A DNA stretch of 64,000 nt from Thalassovita autumnalis (lineage in GTDB: Bacteria; Pseudomonadota; Alphaproteobacteria; Rhodobacterales; Rhodobacteraceae). The translations under genes and the position numbers were made by a program. Location of the stretch: assembly GCF_001458255.1 (NCBI RefSeq), contig NZ_CYSB01000036.1, forward strand, positions 80,054 through 144,053, in the 5' to 3' direction. The notes below the pieces were generated by a model, which saw only the letters and a program-made list of their open reading frames with translations, searched no databases and was not told where the DNA came from. The first letter of the stretch is position 1, and each line of letters opens with the position of its first letter. Positions 10,464 through 18,325 of this stretch are shown one piece after another.

Positions 10464-10524
10464 CATGAAATTGTGGGTGAAATTTTCATGGATTCGGTGA
10501 AAAAATCAATCTATTTTTCATGAA
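10464..10524. promoter_or_regulatory. CATGAAA/TTTCATG repeat cluster, probable XRE operator
   Basis: CATGAAA at 10464-10470 and TTTCATG at 10484-10490 form an inverted repeat with 13 bases between; TTTCATGAA follows at 10516-10524 and contains the palindrome TTCATGAA. The cluster starts 9 bases upstream of the XRE-cupin gene and lies within the intergenic region shared with the divergent dehydrogenase. The link to this regulator is inferred from position and symmetry. Confidence 0.55.
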
Positions 10525-10688
10525 TCGTATTGAGCAAGCACCGCGCAACCCGCAGCGACCGACCCTTGCGCCAGCTACGTACTACTACAGCACGGGGCGT
10601 CATGGCGTTGTTCTTTGCCAAGTGGTTCGTAAGATGCGCACCAATGTCGCGGGCCACCCCCCGCATCCAAATGAAGCGAGGCGCCATC

Positions 10689-11615
10689 ATGATCTATTCG
10701 AAAATTGCAGTATTGGGGGCGGGCACCATCGGGATGAGCTGGGCCGCGCTGTTTGCGGCCACTGGCCGTGACGTGGTGATCTTTGACCCGGCCCCTGATG
10801 TTATGGCGCGCGGAACAGCTTTGATTGAACAGTCGGCGCCAACTTTGCGCGAACTGGGCTGGGATCACGCCGGGGATATGTCGCGGATCCGCTTCACCGA
10901 TGATCCGGTGGAGGCTGTGACCGGCGCTGATTTCGTGCAGGAAAGCGTGCCGGAACGGCTGGAGATCAAACATGAGCTTTATGCCAAGATCGAACCACAC
11001 CTGGGCCGCGGCGTGTTGATCGGCACCTCGACCTCCGGTCTGACGCTGACCGCCTTGCAGGAGGGGCTGAAAGACCCGGGCGGGCTGCTGCTGGCGCATC
11101 CGTTTAACCCGCCGCACCTGATCCCGCTGGTCGAGTTGATGGACAATGCCCAGACCCGCCAAGGCGCGCTGGCCGAGGCGCAGGCGTTTTACGAAAGCAT
11201 CGGCAAAAGCTGCATCCGCCTCAACAAAGAGGTGCCGGGCCACGTTGCAAACCGCCTGCAAGCCGCTGTCTGGCGCGAAGCGATCCATCTGGCGATGGAA
11301 GGCGTCGCCTCGGTCAAGGATATCGACACCGCGATTTCTCACGGGCCGGGCCTGCGGTGGGCGGCGATGGGGCCAACCACCACCTTCCATCTGGGCGGCG
11401 GCGCGGGCGGCATCAGGGCGTTCTGCGATCACCTGACCGGTCCCTTCGAAAGCTGGTGGGCCGATCTGGGCGCGCCGCATCTGACCCCTGAGGTGGTTGA
11501 CGTTCTGGCCAAGGGGCTGGAAGAGGCCACCGCGGGGCAGGAGATGCAAGACCTCGTGCAGCGCCGCGACGATCTGGTGCTGACCTATGTGAAGGCCGCA
11601 ATGGCGCGCGAATAA
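10689..11615 (+). CDS. Carnitine 3-dehydrogenase / 3-hydroxyacyl-CoA dehydrogenase-like
   Basis: 308 residues of the 3-hydroxyacyl-CoA dehydrogenase superfamily. An N-terminal Rossmann fold (VLGAGTIG near residue 7) binds NAD; FVQESVPERL, IGTSTSGL, HPFNPPHLIPLVEL and KEVPGHVANRLQAAVWREA are conserved. The HGPGLRWAAMGP stretch is what I remember from L-carnitine 3-dehydrogenase and lambda-crystallin-type gulonate dehydrogenase, both single-domain short forms acting on free hydroxyacids rather than CoA esters. Carnitine fits best next to a dimethylglycine-dehydrogenase-like gene, but this is inference. The frame is open upstream; ATG 10689 gives the family N-terminus and has GAGG 7-8 bases upstream. 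Confidence 0.75.
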   Translation: MIYSKIAVLGAGTIGMSWAALFAATGRDVVIFDPAPDVMARGTALIEQSAPTLRELGWDHAGDMSRIRFTDDPVEAVTGADFVQESVPERLEIKHELYAKIEPHLGRGVLIGTSTSGLTLTALQEGLKDPGGLLLAHPFNPPHLIPLVELMDNAQTRQGALAEAQAFYESIGKSCIRLNKEVPGHVANRLQAAVWREAIHLAMEGVASVKDIDTAISHGPGLRWAAMGPTTTFHLGGGAGGIRAFCDHLTGPFESWWADLGAPHLTPEVVDVLAKGLEEATAGQEMQDLVQRRDDLVLTYVKAAMARE

Positions 11616-11643
11616 CGGCTAGGCGGCTGCGCCCTTCGTCGCT

Positions 11644-11682
11644 GGCGGGCGTATCAGCTTTGATCTGCCCGCCCTGTTTTTT
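11644..11682 (+). terminator. Terminator after the carnitine-dehydrogenase-like gene
   Basis: GGCGGGC pairs with GCCCGCC (11644-11650 and 11667-11673), with an inner ATCA/TGAT pairing, followed by CTGTTTTTTC. This is a rho-independent terminator for the + strand, just before the convergent gene. Confidence 0.75.
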
Positions 11683-11685
11683 CTG

Positions 11686-12078
11686 TTACAGTTCGCCAGC
11701 TTCCTCCAGTACTTTGCGCGCTGCGCGGAAGCATTCCAGCGACTGGGGCACGCCGCAGTAGATGCCAACCACATGGATGATGGCGCGGATTTCTTCTTTG
11801 GTGACGCCATTGTTCAGCGCGCCGCGGCAGTGCAACTCCCATTCATGCATCTTGCCCAACGCGCCGATCATGGCGAGGTTCATCATCGAGCGTGTCTTCG
11901 GCTCAATCACGTCATCACCCCAGCCAAAGCCCCAACACCAAGCAGTCATCGCTTCCTGAAAGGGGCGGGTGAACTCATCCGCGGCGGCGAGGTTCTTTTC
12001 GACATATTCCGCCCCCAGCGTGCCCTTGCGCTGTTCCAGCCCCTTCAGGAACAGGTCCTCATCAAAAATGCTCATCAT
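11686..12078 (-). CDS. Carboxymuconolactone decarboxylase-family protein
   Basis: 130 residues of the all-helical CMD/AhpD-like family. The typical core MHEWELHCRGALNNGVTKEEI and IIHVVGIYCGVPQSLECF is present. True 4-carboxymuconolactone decarboxylase (PcaC) is about this length, but no other protocatechuate genes are nearby, so the substrate is open. There are two adjacent ATGs; 12078 has AGGA 4 bases upstream and 12075 gives better spacing (7). It is monocistronic and convergent with the dehydrogenase. Confidence 0.8.
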   Translation of the reverse strand: MMSIFDEDLFLKGLEQRKGTLGAEYVEKNLAAADEFTRPFQEAMTAWCWGFGWGDDVIEPKTRSMMNLAMIGALGKMHEWELHCRGALNNGVTKEEIRAIIHVVGIYCGVPQSLECFRAARKVLEEAGEL

Positions 12079-12621
12079 GCTGTCCTTTGATTGATCGTGA
12101 TGTTTGGTTTGCCCCGCGCGCGATTGGCGACGGGCGTTGGCCGCGACCATAAACTGATTTGCCGGCCCTATCGAAGCGGGATTTGGTCTGGGGCGGTTAT
12201 TGAGGGCGGACCGTGCGGCGTGGGAAAACGACGAATGTGGTGATTTTTTCCTGACCGGTGTTGGTTTCGAGGTGGAAATAGCCGCGTTGGCAATGTGTCA
12301 GTAGAAACAAAAATGCACGCGCGGGTTCAGTCTGAAATATTCGCCTTAAGCGTGAAAAATTCTCTAGATGTCTGTTAATTATGTATTTTCGCCCCAGTCG
12401 AAATGGCCAGGATATCCAATTCCACCGACAAGCGGCTCCTACGAAAAAGTCGCGTTCTGCAATAAATTTCACCTACTGAGAAAATTTGCTTCGTCGATTG
12501 CACGAGTCGCTGTTTCCTCACTAACTCAGGGTCAGTGCAAGAAACTGCATCGGATGAAATTTCTTGCGGCGGGCAAGAGGAGATGCCGCGCCACAAGGTC
12601 ACTGACCGTGGGAGGAACAAA
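12079..12621. other. Intergenic promoter region of the ten-gene sugar operon
   Basis: 543 bases with no convincing gene. The segment from about 12310 to 12560 is AT-rich compared with the surroundings and holds the inverted repeat described separately, plus the similar A/T-rich motifs TGCAATAAATTTC (12468-12480) and GAAAATTTGC (12480-12489). It must contain the promoters of the CMD-family gene and of the operon starting at 12622; no clear -35/-10 pair stood out. Confidence 0.6.
12537..12567. promoter_or_regulatory. Inverted repeat GCAAGAAA-N15-TTTCTTGC, candidate operator
   Basis: Perfect 8-bp arms separated by 15 bases, ending 54 bases upstream of the first gene of the sugar operon. Long-armed inverted repeats in this position suit a SorC-family regulator such as the one encoded at 16255-17235. 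The assignment rests on position. Confidence 0.45.
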
Positions 12622-13629
12622 ATGGTTAAGATGAAACAGATGGCTCTGTGTGCAGGTCTGTCGCTGGCAGCAGCCACCGGCGCGGCACAGGCGGATACGC
12701 TGAAATGTGAGCCGGGCGAAACCTACATCATGAACGTGATGGTCTCAGGCCACCCGTATTGGGTGCCGGTCTATCAGGGCTTCAAGCAGGCGGCAGCGGC
12801 CTTTGGCTGTGAAACCGTTTTCTCGGGCACCCCGGATTACGACATCACCAAACAGATCGCCTCCTTTGAACAGGACATGGTGAAAGCACCGGCGGGTGTT
12901 CTGTTGCACCCGATGCAGGCGGATCCCTTCATTGAGCCGATCAACCGCGCAATTGACAATGGGACAGAAATTGTCACCTTCGCCGCGGACTCGCCCAAGT
13001 CAAAGCGCACCGGTTACATCACCTCGGACAACCTGGCCGAAGCCAAGTTCGCTGCCGAGGAATTTGTGAAGGAACTGGGCGACAGCTTTGAGTTTGCCGT
13101 GTTGGAAAACCCCGGCCAATCGAACCATGACCTGCGCGTCACCGCCTTCCTTGACTATATGGGGCAGCACTATCCCAACGCCAAACTGGTCGGGCGTCAG
13201 GCCACCAACCAGGACAGCAATGCCGCCTATCGCGCTACGGCGTCGATCATTCAGGCCAATCCGAACCTCAAAGCCATGTGGATCCCCGAAGCGGGCTCAG
13301 CCGAAGGTGCCGTTGCCGCGATGCTGGAAGCTGAGGCTGAGGTCATGGTGATGCACGCCGATGTGACCCCCACCACGCTGGAGCATATCAAGGCAGGCAA
13401 CATCTATGCAGCGCTGAACCCGAACCAGGGCATGCAGGGCTTCATGGGGTTCATGGGCGTCTTCCTGGCGGCCAAGTCCGACGTGTTTGACCCGTTCAAT
13501 GACTATAAGGTTTCGGGCTACAACCCGGTGCAAATTCCCTTTGTTGACAATGGCTTTGCCGTCATCACCAAGGAGAACGCCGACAGCTTTGACCTGAACG
13601 TCTACATGGAAGGCCGCGATCCCAGCTGA
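12622..13629 (+). CDS. Sugar ABC transporter, periplasmic binding protein (CUT2 type)
   Basis: 335 residues with a signal peptide ending at about AAQA (residue 24). The mature protein has the type I periplasmic binding fold of ribose/AI-2/rhizopine-binding proteins: VSGHPYWVPVYQGFKQAAAAFG near the start, GVLLHPMQADPFIEPINRAIDNG in the middle. It begins the operon with ATG 12622, directly after a GGGAGGAACAAA ribosome site. LsrB and EryG belong to the same broad family, which fits the mixed Lsr/Ery content downstream; the ligand cannot be read from sequence. An 85-base gap with a strong hairpin separates it from the ATPase gene. Confidence 0.85.
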   Translation: MVKMKQMALCAGLSLAAATGAAQADTLKCEPGETYIMNVMVSGHPYWVPVYQGFKQAAAAFGCETVFSGTPDYDITKQIASFEQDMVKAPAGVLLHPMQADPFIEPINRAIDNGTEIVTFAADSPKSKRTGYITSDNLAEAKFAAEEFVKELGDSFEFAVLENPGQSNHDLRVTAFLDYMGQHYPNAKLVGRQATNQDSNAAYRATASIIQANPNLKAMWIPEAGSAEGAVAAMLEAEAEVMVMHADVTPTTLEHIKAGNIYAALNPNQGMQGFMGFMGVFLAAKSDVFDPFNDYKVSGYNPVQIPFVDNGFAVITKENADSFDLNVYMEGRDPS

Positions 13630-13647
13630 TCGGTCTGATGTGACACC

Positions 13648-13677
13648 GGGCTGCCCTGCGACGGTGCGGGGCGGCCC
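13648..13677 (+). other. Hairpin after the CUT2 binding-protein gene
   Basis: GGGCTGCCC (13648-13656) pairs with GGGCGGCCC (13669-13677), including one G-U pair, with a 12-base loop. No U-run follows, so it looks like an mRNA-stability or partial attenuation element that leaves the binding protein in excess over the ATPase and permease. Confidence 0.55.
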
Positions 13678-13713
13678 ACCTCCAACACAAGATTTCAAAG
13701 ACAAGTGGGCGCC

Positions 13714-15237
13714 ATGACTGCCGATGTGATCCTGCAAATTTCCAAGCTCTCCAAATCCTTTGGGCCGGTGAAAGCCCTGAAGGGCGTGGATTTTGAGCTG
13801 CGCAAAGGGGAAATCCATGCGATCGCCGGGGAAAACGGCGCTGGCAAGTCAACCTTGATGAACATCATCGACGGGATCTTGCAGCCAGACAGCGGTGAGA
13901 TCCGGCTCGATGGCAAAAAGGTCCGCATCCCGTCGCCGGCTGAGGCGCAGAAAATGGGCATTGGGTTTGTGCATCAGGAGATTGCGCTGTGCCCGGACGT
14001 CTCGGTGGCAGAAAACATCTTTATGGCCACCACCAATGCCAGCCGGTCCTTCCTGATGGATTACAAAGGCATCGAAGCCAAGGCGCGGCAGGTATTTGCC
14101 CAGCTGTCCAATATCGATCCGGCCGTTTTGGTGCGGGATCTGTCGATCTCGAACCAGCAGCTGGTGGAAATTGCCAAGGCGCTGACCTTGGACTGCCGTG
14201 TGTTGATCCTGGATGAGCCTACCGCCGCCCTGACCGAGGCAGAGGCGCAGGTGCTTTTTGGGATCATGCGGCAACTGGCGGATCGGGGGATCTCGATCAT
14301 CTATATCTCGCACCGGATGGTGGAGATTTTTGAGAATTGTGACCGTGTTTCGGTCTTTCGGGATGGCCGCTACGTCACAACCGAAAACGTGGCGGATATC
14401 ACCCCGGGCGACGTTGTGAACGCGATGGTTGGCCGTGAAATTGGCGATCTTTATCCTGAAAAGCAGCGCCCGGATGAGCGCAGCGATGCCGAGGTTCTAA
14501 GGGTCCAGAACCTGACCGAGCCAACGCGGTTCCGCGATGTCTCCTTTGCCCTGAAGAAAGGTGAGATCCTAGGCTTTGCCGGTCTGATCGGGGCCGGGCG
14601 CAGTGAGATTGCCAAAGGGGTCTGCGCGCTGGAGGGGGATGTTTCCGGCGATGTCTGGCTGAACGGCACGTCGCTGAAACTGCGGGATTATCAAGACAGT
14701 ATTGAGGCCGGGATGGTCTACCTGTCTGAGGATCGCAAAGGTGACGGCGTGTTTCTGGATATGTCGATTGCCAGCAATGTTTCGGCCTTGAAGGTTGAAC
14801 AGGTCGCCAGCGGCTTGGGTTTGATCCAATCCCGGAAAGAGGTCGATCAGGCTGATCGTTTGGGGCGCAAGCTGAATCTGAAATGCGGCGGATTGAACGA
14901 TCCTGTGTCCTCACTGTCCGGCGGTAACCAGCAGAAGGTGGCGATTGCAAAGATGCTGTCGGTCAATCCGCGGCTGATTTTCCTGGATGAACCCACCCGC
15001 GGTGTCGACGTCGGGGCCAAGGTCGAAATCCACCGTATCCTGCGCGACCTGGCCAATGAGGGCGTCGGCATCGTGGTGATTTCATCCGAACTGCCCGAGC
15101 TGATCGGGGTCTGTGACCGGGTGCTGGTCATCCACGAAGGCCGGATCAGCGGTGAGGTGACGGGCGATCAAATGACTGAAGAAAACATTATGCATCTGGC
15201 CTCGGGCACGGATGTTGCGCCGGCAGCGGCGGAATGA
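13714..15237 (+). CDS. Sugar ABC transporter, double ATPase (CUT2 type)
   Basis: 507 residues with two fused ABC domains, as in RbsA, LsrA and EryE. The first domain has a full Walker A (GENGAGKST), signature-like LSISNQQ and Walker B VLILDEPT. The second has the usual degenerate Walker A (GLIGAGRS) but a good LSGGNQQK signature and [10 protein letters not shown]. It energises uptake through the permease encoded next. ATG 13714 was chosen; an in-frame GTG at 13705 is possible. The stop lies 11 bases before the permease ATG. Confidence 0.92.
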   Translation: MTADVILQISKLSKSFGPVKALKGVDFELRKGEIHAIAGENGAGKSTLMNIIDGILQPDSGEIRLDGKKVRIPSPAEAQKMGIGFVHQEIALCPDVSVAENIFMATTNASRSFLMDYKGIEAKARQVFAQLSNIDPAVLVRDLSISNQQLVEIAKALTLDCRVLILDEPTAALTEAEAQVLFGIMRQLADRGISIIYISHRMVEIFENCDRVSVFRDGRYVTTENVADITPGDVVNAMVGREIGDLYPEKQRPDERSDAEVLRVQNLTEPTRFRDVSFALKKGEILGFAGLIGAGRSEIAKGVCALEGDVSGDVWLNGTSLKLRDYQDSIEAGMVYLSEDRKGDGVFLDMSIASNVSALKVEQVASGLGLIQSRKEVDQADRLGRKLNLKCGGLNDPVSSLSGGNQQKVAIAKMLSVNPRLIFLDEPTRGVDVGAKVEIHRILRDLANEGVGIVVISSELPELIGVCDRVLVIHEGRISGEVTGDQMTEENIMHLASGTDVAPAAAE

Positions 15238-15248
15238 AGGGGGAGACA

Positions 15249-16244
15249 ATGGAGCAATCTGTGAACATGGGGGCCGCTGAGGCGGGCAAGGGCCAGTCGC
15301 TGTTGGGGCGGTTGATCCGGATGCGCGAAACCGGGCTGATCGTCATCATCCTAGCGCTGTTTATCGGCATGTCCTTTGCCTCACCCTATTTTCTGACCTG
15401 GGTGAATATCCGCGCGATGACCATGGCCTTTGCGGTTGAGGGCATCGTGGTGGTCGGCATGACGGTTTTGCTGATCTCAGGCGGGATTGACCTGTCGGTG
15501 GGATCGGTCACGGCCCTTGCCGGGGTGATTGCCGGCTGGCTGTTCCTGCAGGGCATTGACCCTTGGGTGGCTTCAGCCATCGCGATCTTTGCCTGTACCG
15601 CCATCGGGTCCTTCATGGGGTTCTTTACCACCCGCGTTGGATTGCATCATTTCATCGTCTCGCTGGCGATCATGGTGATTGCCCGTGGCATCTGCCTGCT
15701 GGGCACCGGGGGACGTCCCATCGGCCTTTACACCCTGCCGCCGGAGTTCAAGTTCATCGGTCAGGGTTCCATAGGGCCGATCCCGGTTGTGATCATCATC
15801 TTCTTTGTAGTGGTGATTGCAGCGGACTTCTTGCTGCGCCGCACCACCATGTTCCGCAAGGTGTTCTACACCGGCTCCAACGAAAAGGCGGCGGCCTATT
15901 CCGGGATCCGCACCAAGAAGGTGGTGTTCCTGACCACCACACTGTGTTCGGCGCTCTGCGGCTTTGCGGGCATCATCTACATGGCACGTTTTGGCTCCGC
16001 GCAGCCGACCTTTGGTCTGGGGATGGAATTGAACGTGATCGCCGCTGCCGTGATTGGCGGGGCCAGTCTGAACGGCGGATCCGGGTCCATCTTCGGCGCG
16101 ATCCTTGGCACGGTGCTGCTGTCTGTTGTGTCCTCATCTTTGGCGCTGCTGGATGTGTCAGTCTACTGGCAGGACATCATTCGCGGTTCCATCCTTTTGG
16201 CGGCGGTGACCATCGATCACTACCTCAACAAGAAGCGGCGCTGA
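15249..16244 (+). CDS. Sugar ABC transporter, permease (CUT2 type)
   Basis: 331 residues of the BPD_transp_2 family (RbsC/LsrC/EryF-like), with about nine hydrophobic segments. GGIDLSVGSVTALAGV and IGGASLNGGSGSIFGAILGT are hallmarks of ribose-type permeases. There is a single permease gene, so the channel is presumably a homodimer, unlike the LsrC/LsrD heterodimer. ATG 15249 follows an AGGGGGAG ribosome site; an upstream ATG at 15234 overlaps the ATPase stop but lacks one. It ends 10 bases before the regulator. Confidence 0.92.
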   Translation: MEQSVNMGAAEAGKGQSLLGRLIRMRETGLIVIILALFIGMSFASPYFLTWVNIRAMTMAFAVEGIVVVGMTVLLISGGIDLSVGSVTALAGVIAGWLFLQGIDPWVASAIAIFACTAIGSFMGFFTTRVGLHHFIVSLAIMVIARGICLLGTGGRPIGLYTLPPEFKFIGQGSIGPIPVVIIIFFVVVIAADFLLRRTTMFRKVFYTGSNEKAAAYSGIRTKKVVFLTTTLCSALCGFAGIIYMARFGSAQPTFGLGMELNVIAAAVIGGASLNGGSGSIFGAILGTVLLSVVSSSLALLDVSVYWQDIIRGSILLAAVTIDHYLNKKRR

Positions 16245-16254
16245 GGGGGCAGGG

Positions 16255-17235
16255 ATGGCAGAACGTAGACAGGATTTTGAGACGGTTCGTCAGATCCACG
16301 CGGTGCTGGTCTTGCACTTCATCGAAGGCAAGAAACAGTCCGAGATCGCGGCAGAGCTGAACCTTTCCACTTCGAAGGTGAACCGGTTGATCACCCAGGG
16401 GCGCAAGCTGGGCATGCTTAAGATTGAGATCGAGAGCCCGTTCCAGCGGTTGATGGATCTGGAGGAGGCGCTGAACCGGTTCGCCCGGCTGGGCAACACG
16501 GTGGTGACCCCCACGGTGGAAGGCAGCGAAAAGGCGACGTTGCAACAGGTGGGCCGTGCGGCGGCCAGCCATCTGACCGAGACCCTGCGCGATGGCGATG
16601 TGATTGCCATCACCGGCGGCAAAGCGGTCAGCGCTTTGGTCGACAGTCTGGAGGTGGAACGTGCCTGGGACGTGACCGTGGTGCCGCTGACCGGCGGGGT
16701 GCAGGGCAAGTATTTCACCGATGTGAACCACCTGGCCACCCGTCTGGCGGAACGGCTGGGCGGCAAAACCATGCTGCTGCATGCGCCGCTCTTTGCCGAA
16801 AGCCAGGCGCAGCGGGATATGCTGATGGAGGTCTCCTCGATCAAAGAGGTGCTGGATCTGGCGCGCCGCGCCAATGTGGCGCTGGTTGGCGTAGGCTCGG
16901 TGCAGCCGGCGGAGTCGAGTTATTACGATCTGCACCCGGTGCCCGAGGCGGATCGCAAGATGCTGGTCGGCACCGGCGTGGTGGGGGAGTTCATGGCCCA
17001 TCTCATTCGCGATACAGGCGCGGTGGCCAACTTTGCGCTGAATTCGCGGCTGGTCGCGCTGTCGCCACAGGAACTCAGCCAATGCGAGCGGGTGATCGGC
17101 ATTGCCGCCGGCACCGGCAAGGTGCGCCCGATCCAGGCGGCGCTGAACGGTGGGTTTCTTGATTCACTGATCGTCGATGAAGACACGGCCGCAGCGGTGC
17201 TGCAGCAATATGAAGGAAAAGAACATGTCGCATGA
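16255..17235 (+). CDS. SorC/DeoR-type sugar-binding regulator (LsrR/EryD-like)
   Basis: 326 residues. An N-terminal helix-turn-helix (about 10-55; KKQSEIAAELNLSTSKVNRL) precedes a sugar-phosphate-sensing SorC effector domain, seen in GDVIAITGGKAVSALVD, VVPLTGGVQG and NVALVGVGSV. LsrR (AI-2) and EryD (erythritol) are members; both respond to a phosphorylated pathway intermediate, so the effector here is probably made by the FGGY kinase of the same operon. The gene sits inside the operon between permease and aldo/keto reductase, overlapping the latter by 11 bases. A candidate operator is at 12537-12567. Confidence 0.9.
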   Translation: MAERRQDFETVRQIHAVLVLHFIEGKKQSEIAAELNLSTSKVNRLITQGRKLGMLKIEIESPFQRLMDLEEALNRFARLGNTVVTPTVEGSEKATLQQVGRAAASHLTETLRDGDVIAITGGKAVSALVDSLEVERAWDVTVVPLTGGVQGKYFTDVNHLATRLAERLGGKTMLLHAPLFAESQAQRDMLMEVSSIKEVLDLARRANVALVGVGSVQPAESSYYDLHPVPEADRKMLVGTGVVGEFMAHLIRDTGAVANFALNSRLVALSPQELSQCERVIGIAAGTGKVRPIQAALNGGFLDSLIVDEDTAAAVLQQYEGKEHVA

Positions 17236-18220
17236 AATGCTGAAACGCGAGATTGGCCGTTCAGGCATTGAGGCTTCGGCCATTGGGCTAGGCACCTGGG
17301 CGATTGGTGGCTGGATGTGGGGCGGCACGGATGAAGCGCGCTCAATCAAGGCCATTCAGGCCTCCATCGATGCGGGCGTGAGCCTGATTGATACCGCCCC
17401 GGCCTACGGTCAGGGTGTGGCTGAGGAAATTGTTGGCAAGGCGATCAAGAGCCGCCGTGATGAGGTTGTGCTGGCCACCAAATGCGGGCTGGTCTGGCAT
17501 GTGCAGAAGGGCAATCATTTCTTCGACTACGATGGCGCGCCGGTGCATCGCTATCTGGGCAAAGACGCCATTGTCTATGAGGTCGAACAAAGCCTCAAAC
17601 GCCTCGGCACCGATTACATCGACCACTACATCACCCATTGGCAGGATCCGACAACGCCCGTGGCCGAAACGATGGAGGCGCTGGAACTGCTGAAAACGCA
17701 GGGCAAGATCCGCTCCATTGGGGCCAGCAACACCACGCCTGCCGATGTGCGGGCCTATCTGGCGGCCGGGCAGCTGGATGCGGTGCAGGAAGAATATTCC
17801 ATGGTGCAGCGCACGGTCGAGGCTGAGATGGCGCCGCTGTGTCAGGACAACGGGGTGTCGATCCTCAGCTATTCGTCGCTGGCGCTGGGCCTTTTGACCG
17901 GCAAAGTAGGCCCTGACCGGGTGTTTGAAGGGGATGACCAGCGCAAGGACAATCCGCGGTTTTCCATTTCAAACCGGGAAAAAGTGGCCCGGCTGATGGG
18001 GGCGATTGACCCGATCGCCGCAGCGCATTCCGCCACCAGAGCGCAGGTGGTGATCGCCTGGACGCTGCAACAGCCCGGCATCACCTTCTCCCTCTGTGGC
18101 GCGCGGGATGCGGCGCAGGCGGTGGAAAACGCCAAGGCCGGGCAGATCCGGCTGAGCGATGATGACATCGCAGCGATCAGCGCGGCGGCCCGCACCCATC
18201 TGACAGATCTAGACAGCTAA
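17225..18220 (+). CDS. Aldo/keto reductase
   Basis: 331 residues, NADPH-dependent (alpha/beta)8 barrel. The catalytic tetrad is visible: Asp in SLIDTAPAYG with its Tyr, Lys in VVLATKCGL and His in HYITHWQDP. C-terminal QVVIAWTLQQPGITFSLCGAR matches the cofactor loop region. It belongs to the large bacterial group of sugar-type aldo/keto reductases and probably interconverts an aldehyde and an alcohol of the imported polyol or sugar. ATG 17225 follows GAAGGAAAAGAAC and overlaps the regulator end, indicating translational coupling. Confidence 0.88.
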   Translation: MSHEMLKREIGRSGIEASAIGLGTWAIGGWMWGGTDEARSIKAIQASIDAGVSLIDTAPAYGQGVAEEIVGKAIKSRRDEVVLATKCGLVWHVQKGNHFFDYDGAPVHRYLGKDAIVYEVEQSLKRLGTDYIDHYITHWQDPTTPVAETMEALELLKTQGKIRSIGASNTTPADVRAYLAAGQLDAVQEEYSMVQRTVEAEMAPLCQDNGVSILSYSSLALGLLTGKVGPDRVFEGDDQRKDNPRFSISNREKVARLMGAIDPIAAAHSATRAQVVIAWTLQQPGITFSLCGARDAAQAVENAKAGQIRLSDDDIAAISAAARTHLTDLDS

Positions 18221-18236
18221 GCCCCGCATAAACCCC

Positions 18237-18258
18237 GGCGGCGGACCCAACCGCCGCC
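18237..18258 (+). other. Intercistronic hairpin GGCGGCGG/CCGCCGCC
   Basis: A perfect 8-bp GC stem with a 6-base loop in the 105-base gap between the aldo/keto reductase and the GlpD-like gene. No T-run follows. It may dampen read-through or mark an mRNA processing site that splits the operon into transport/regulation and catabolic halves. Confidence 0.45.
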
Positions 18259-18325
18259 CCGCGGGGCCTTGCCCTAAAAACAGACCCAAAGAACGCTGCG
18301 GCCCCCGTCAGCGCACGGAGAAGAT

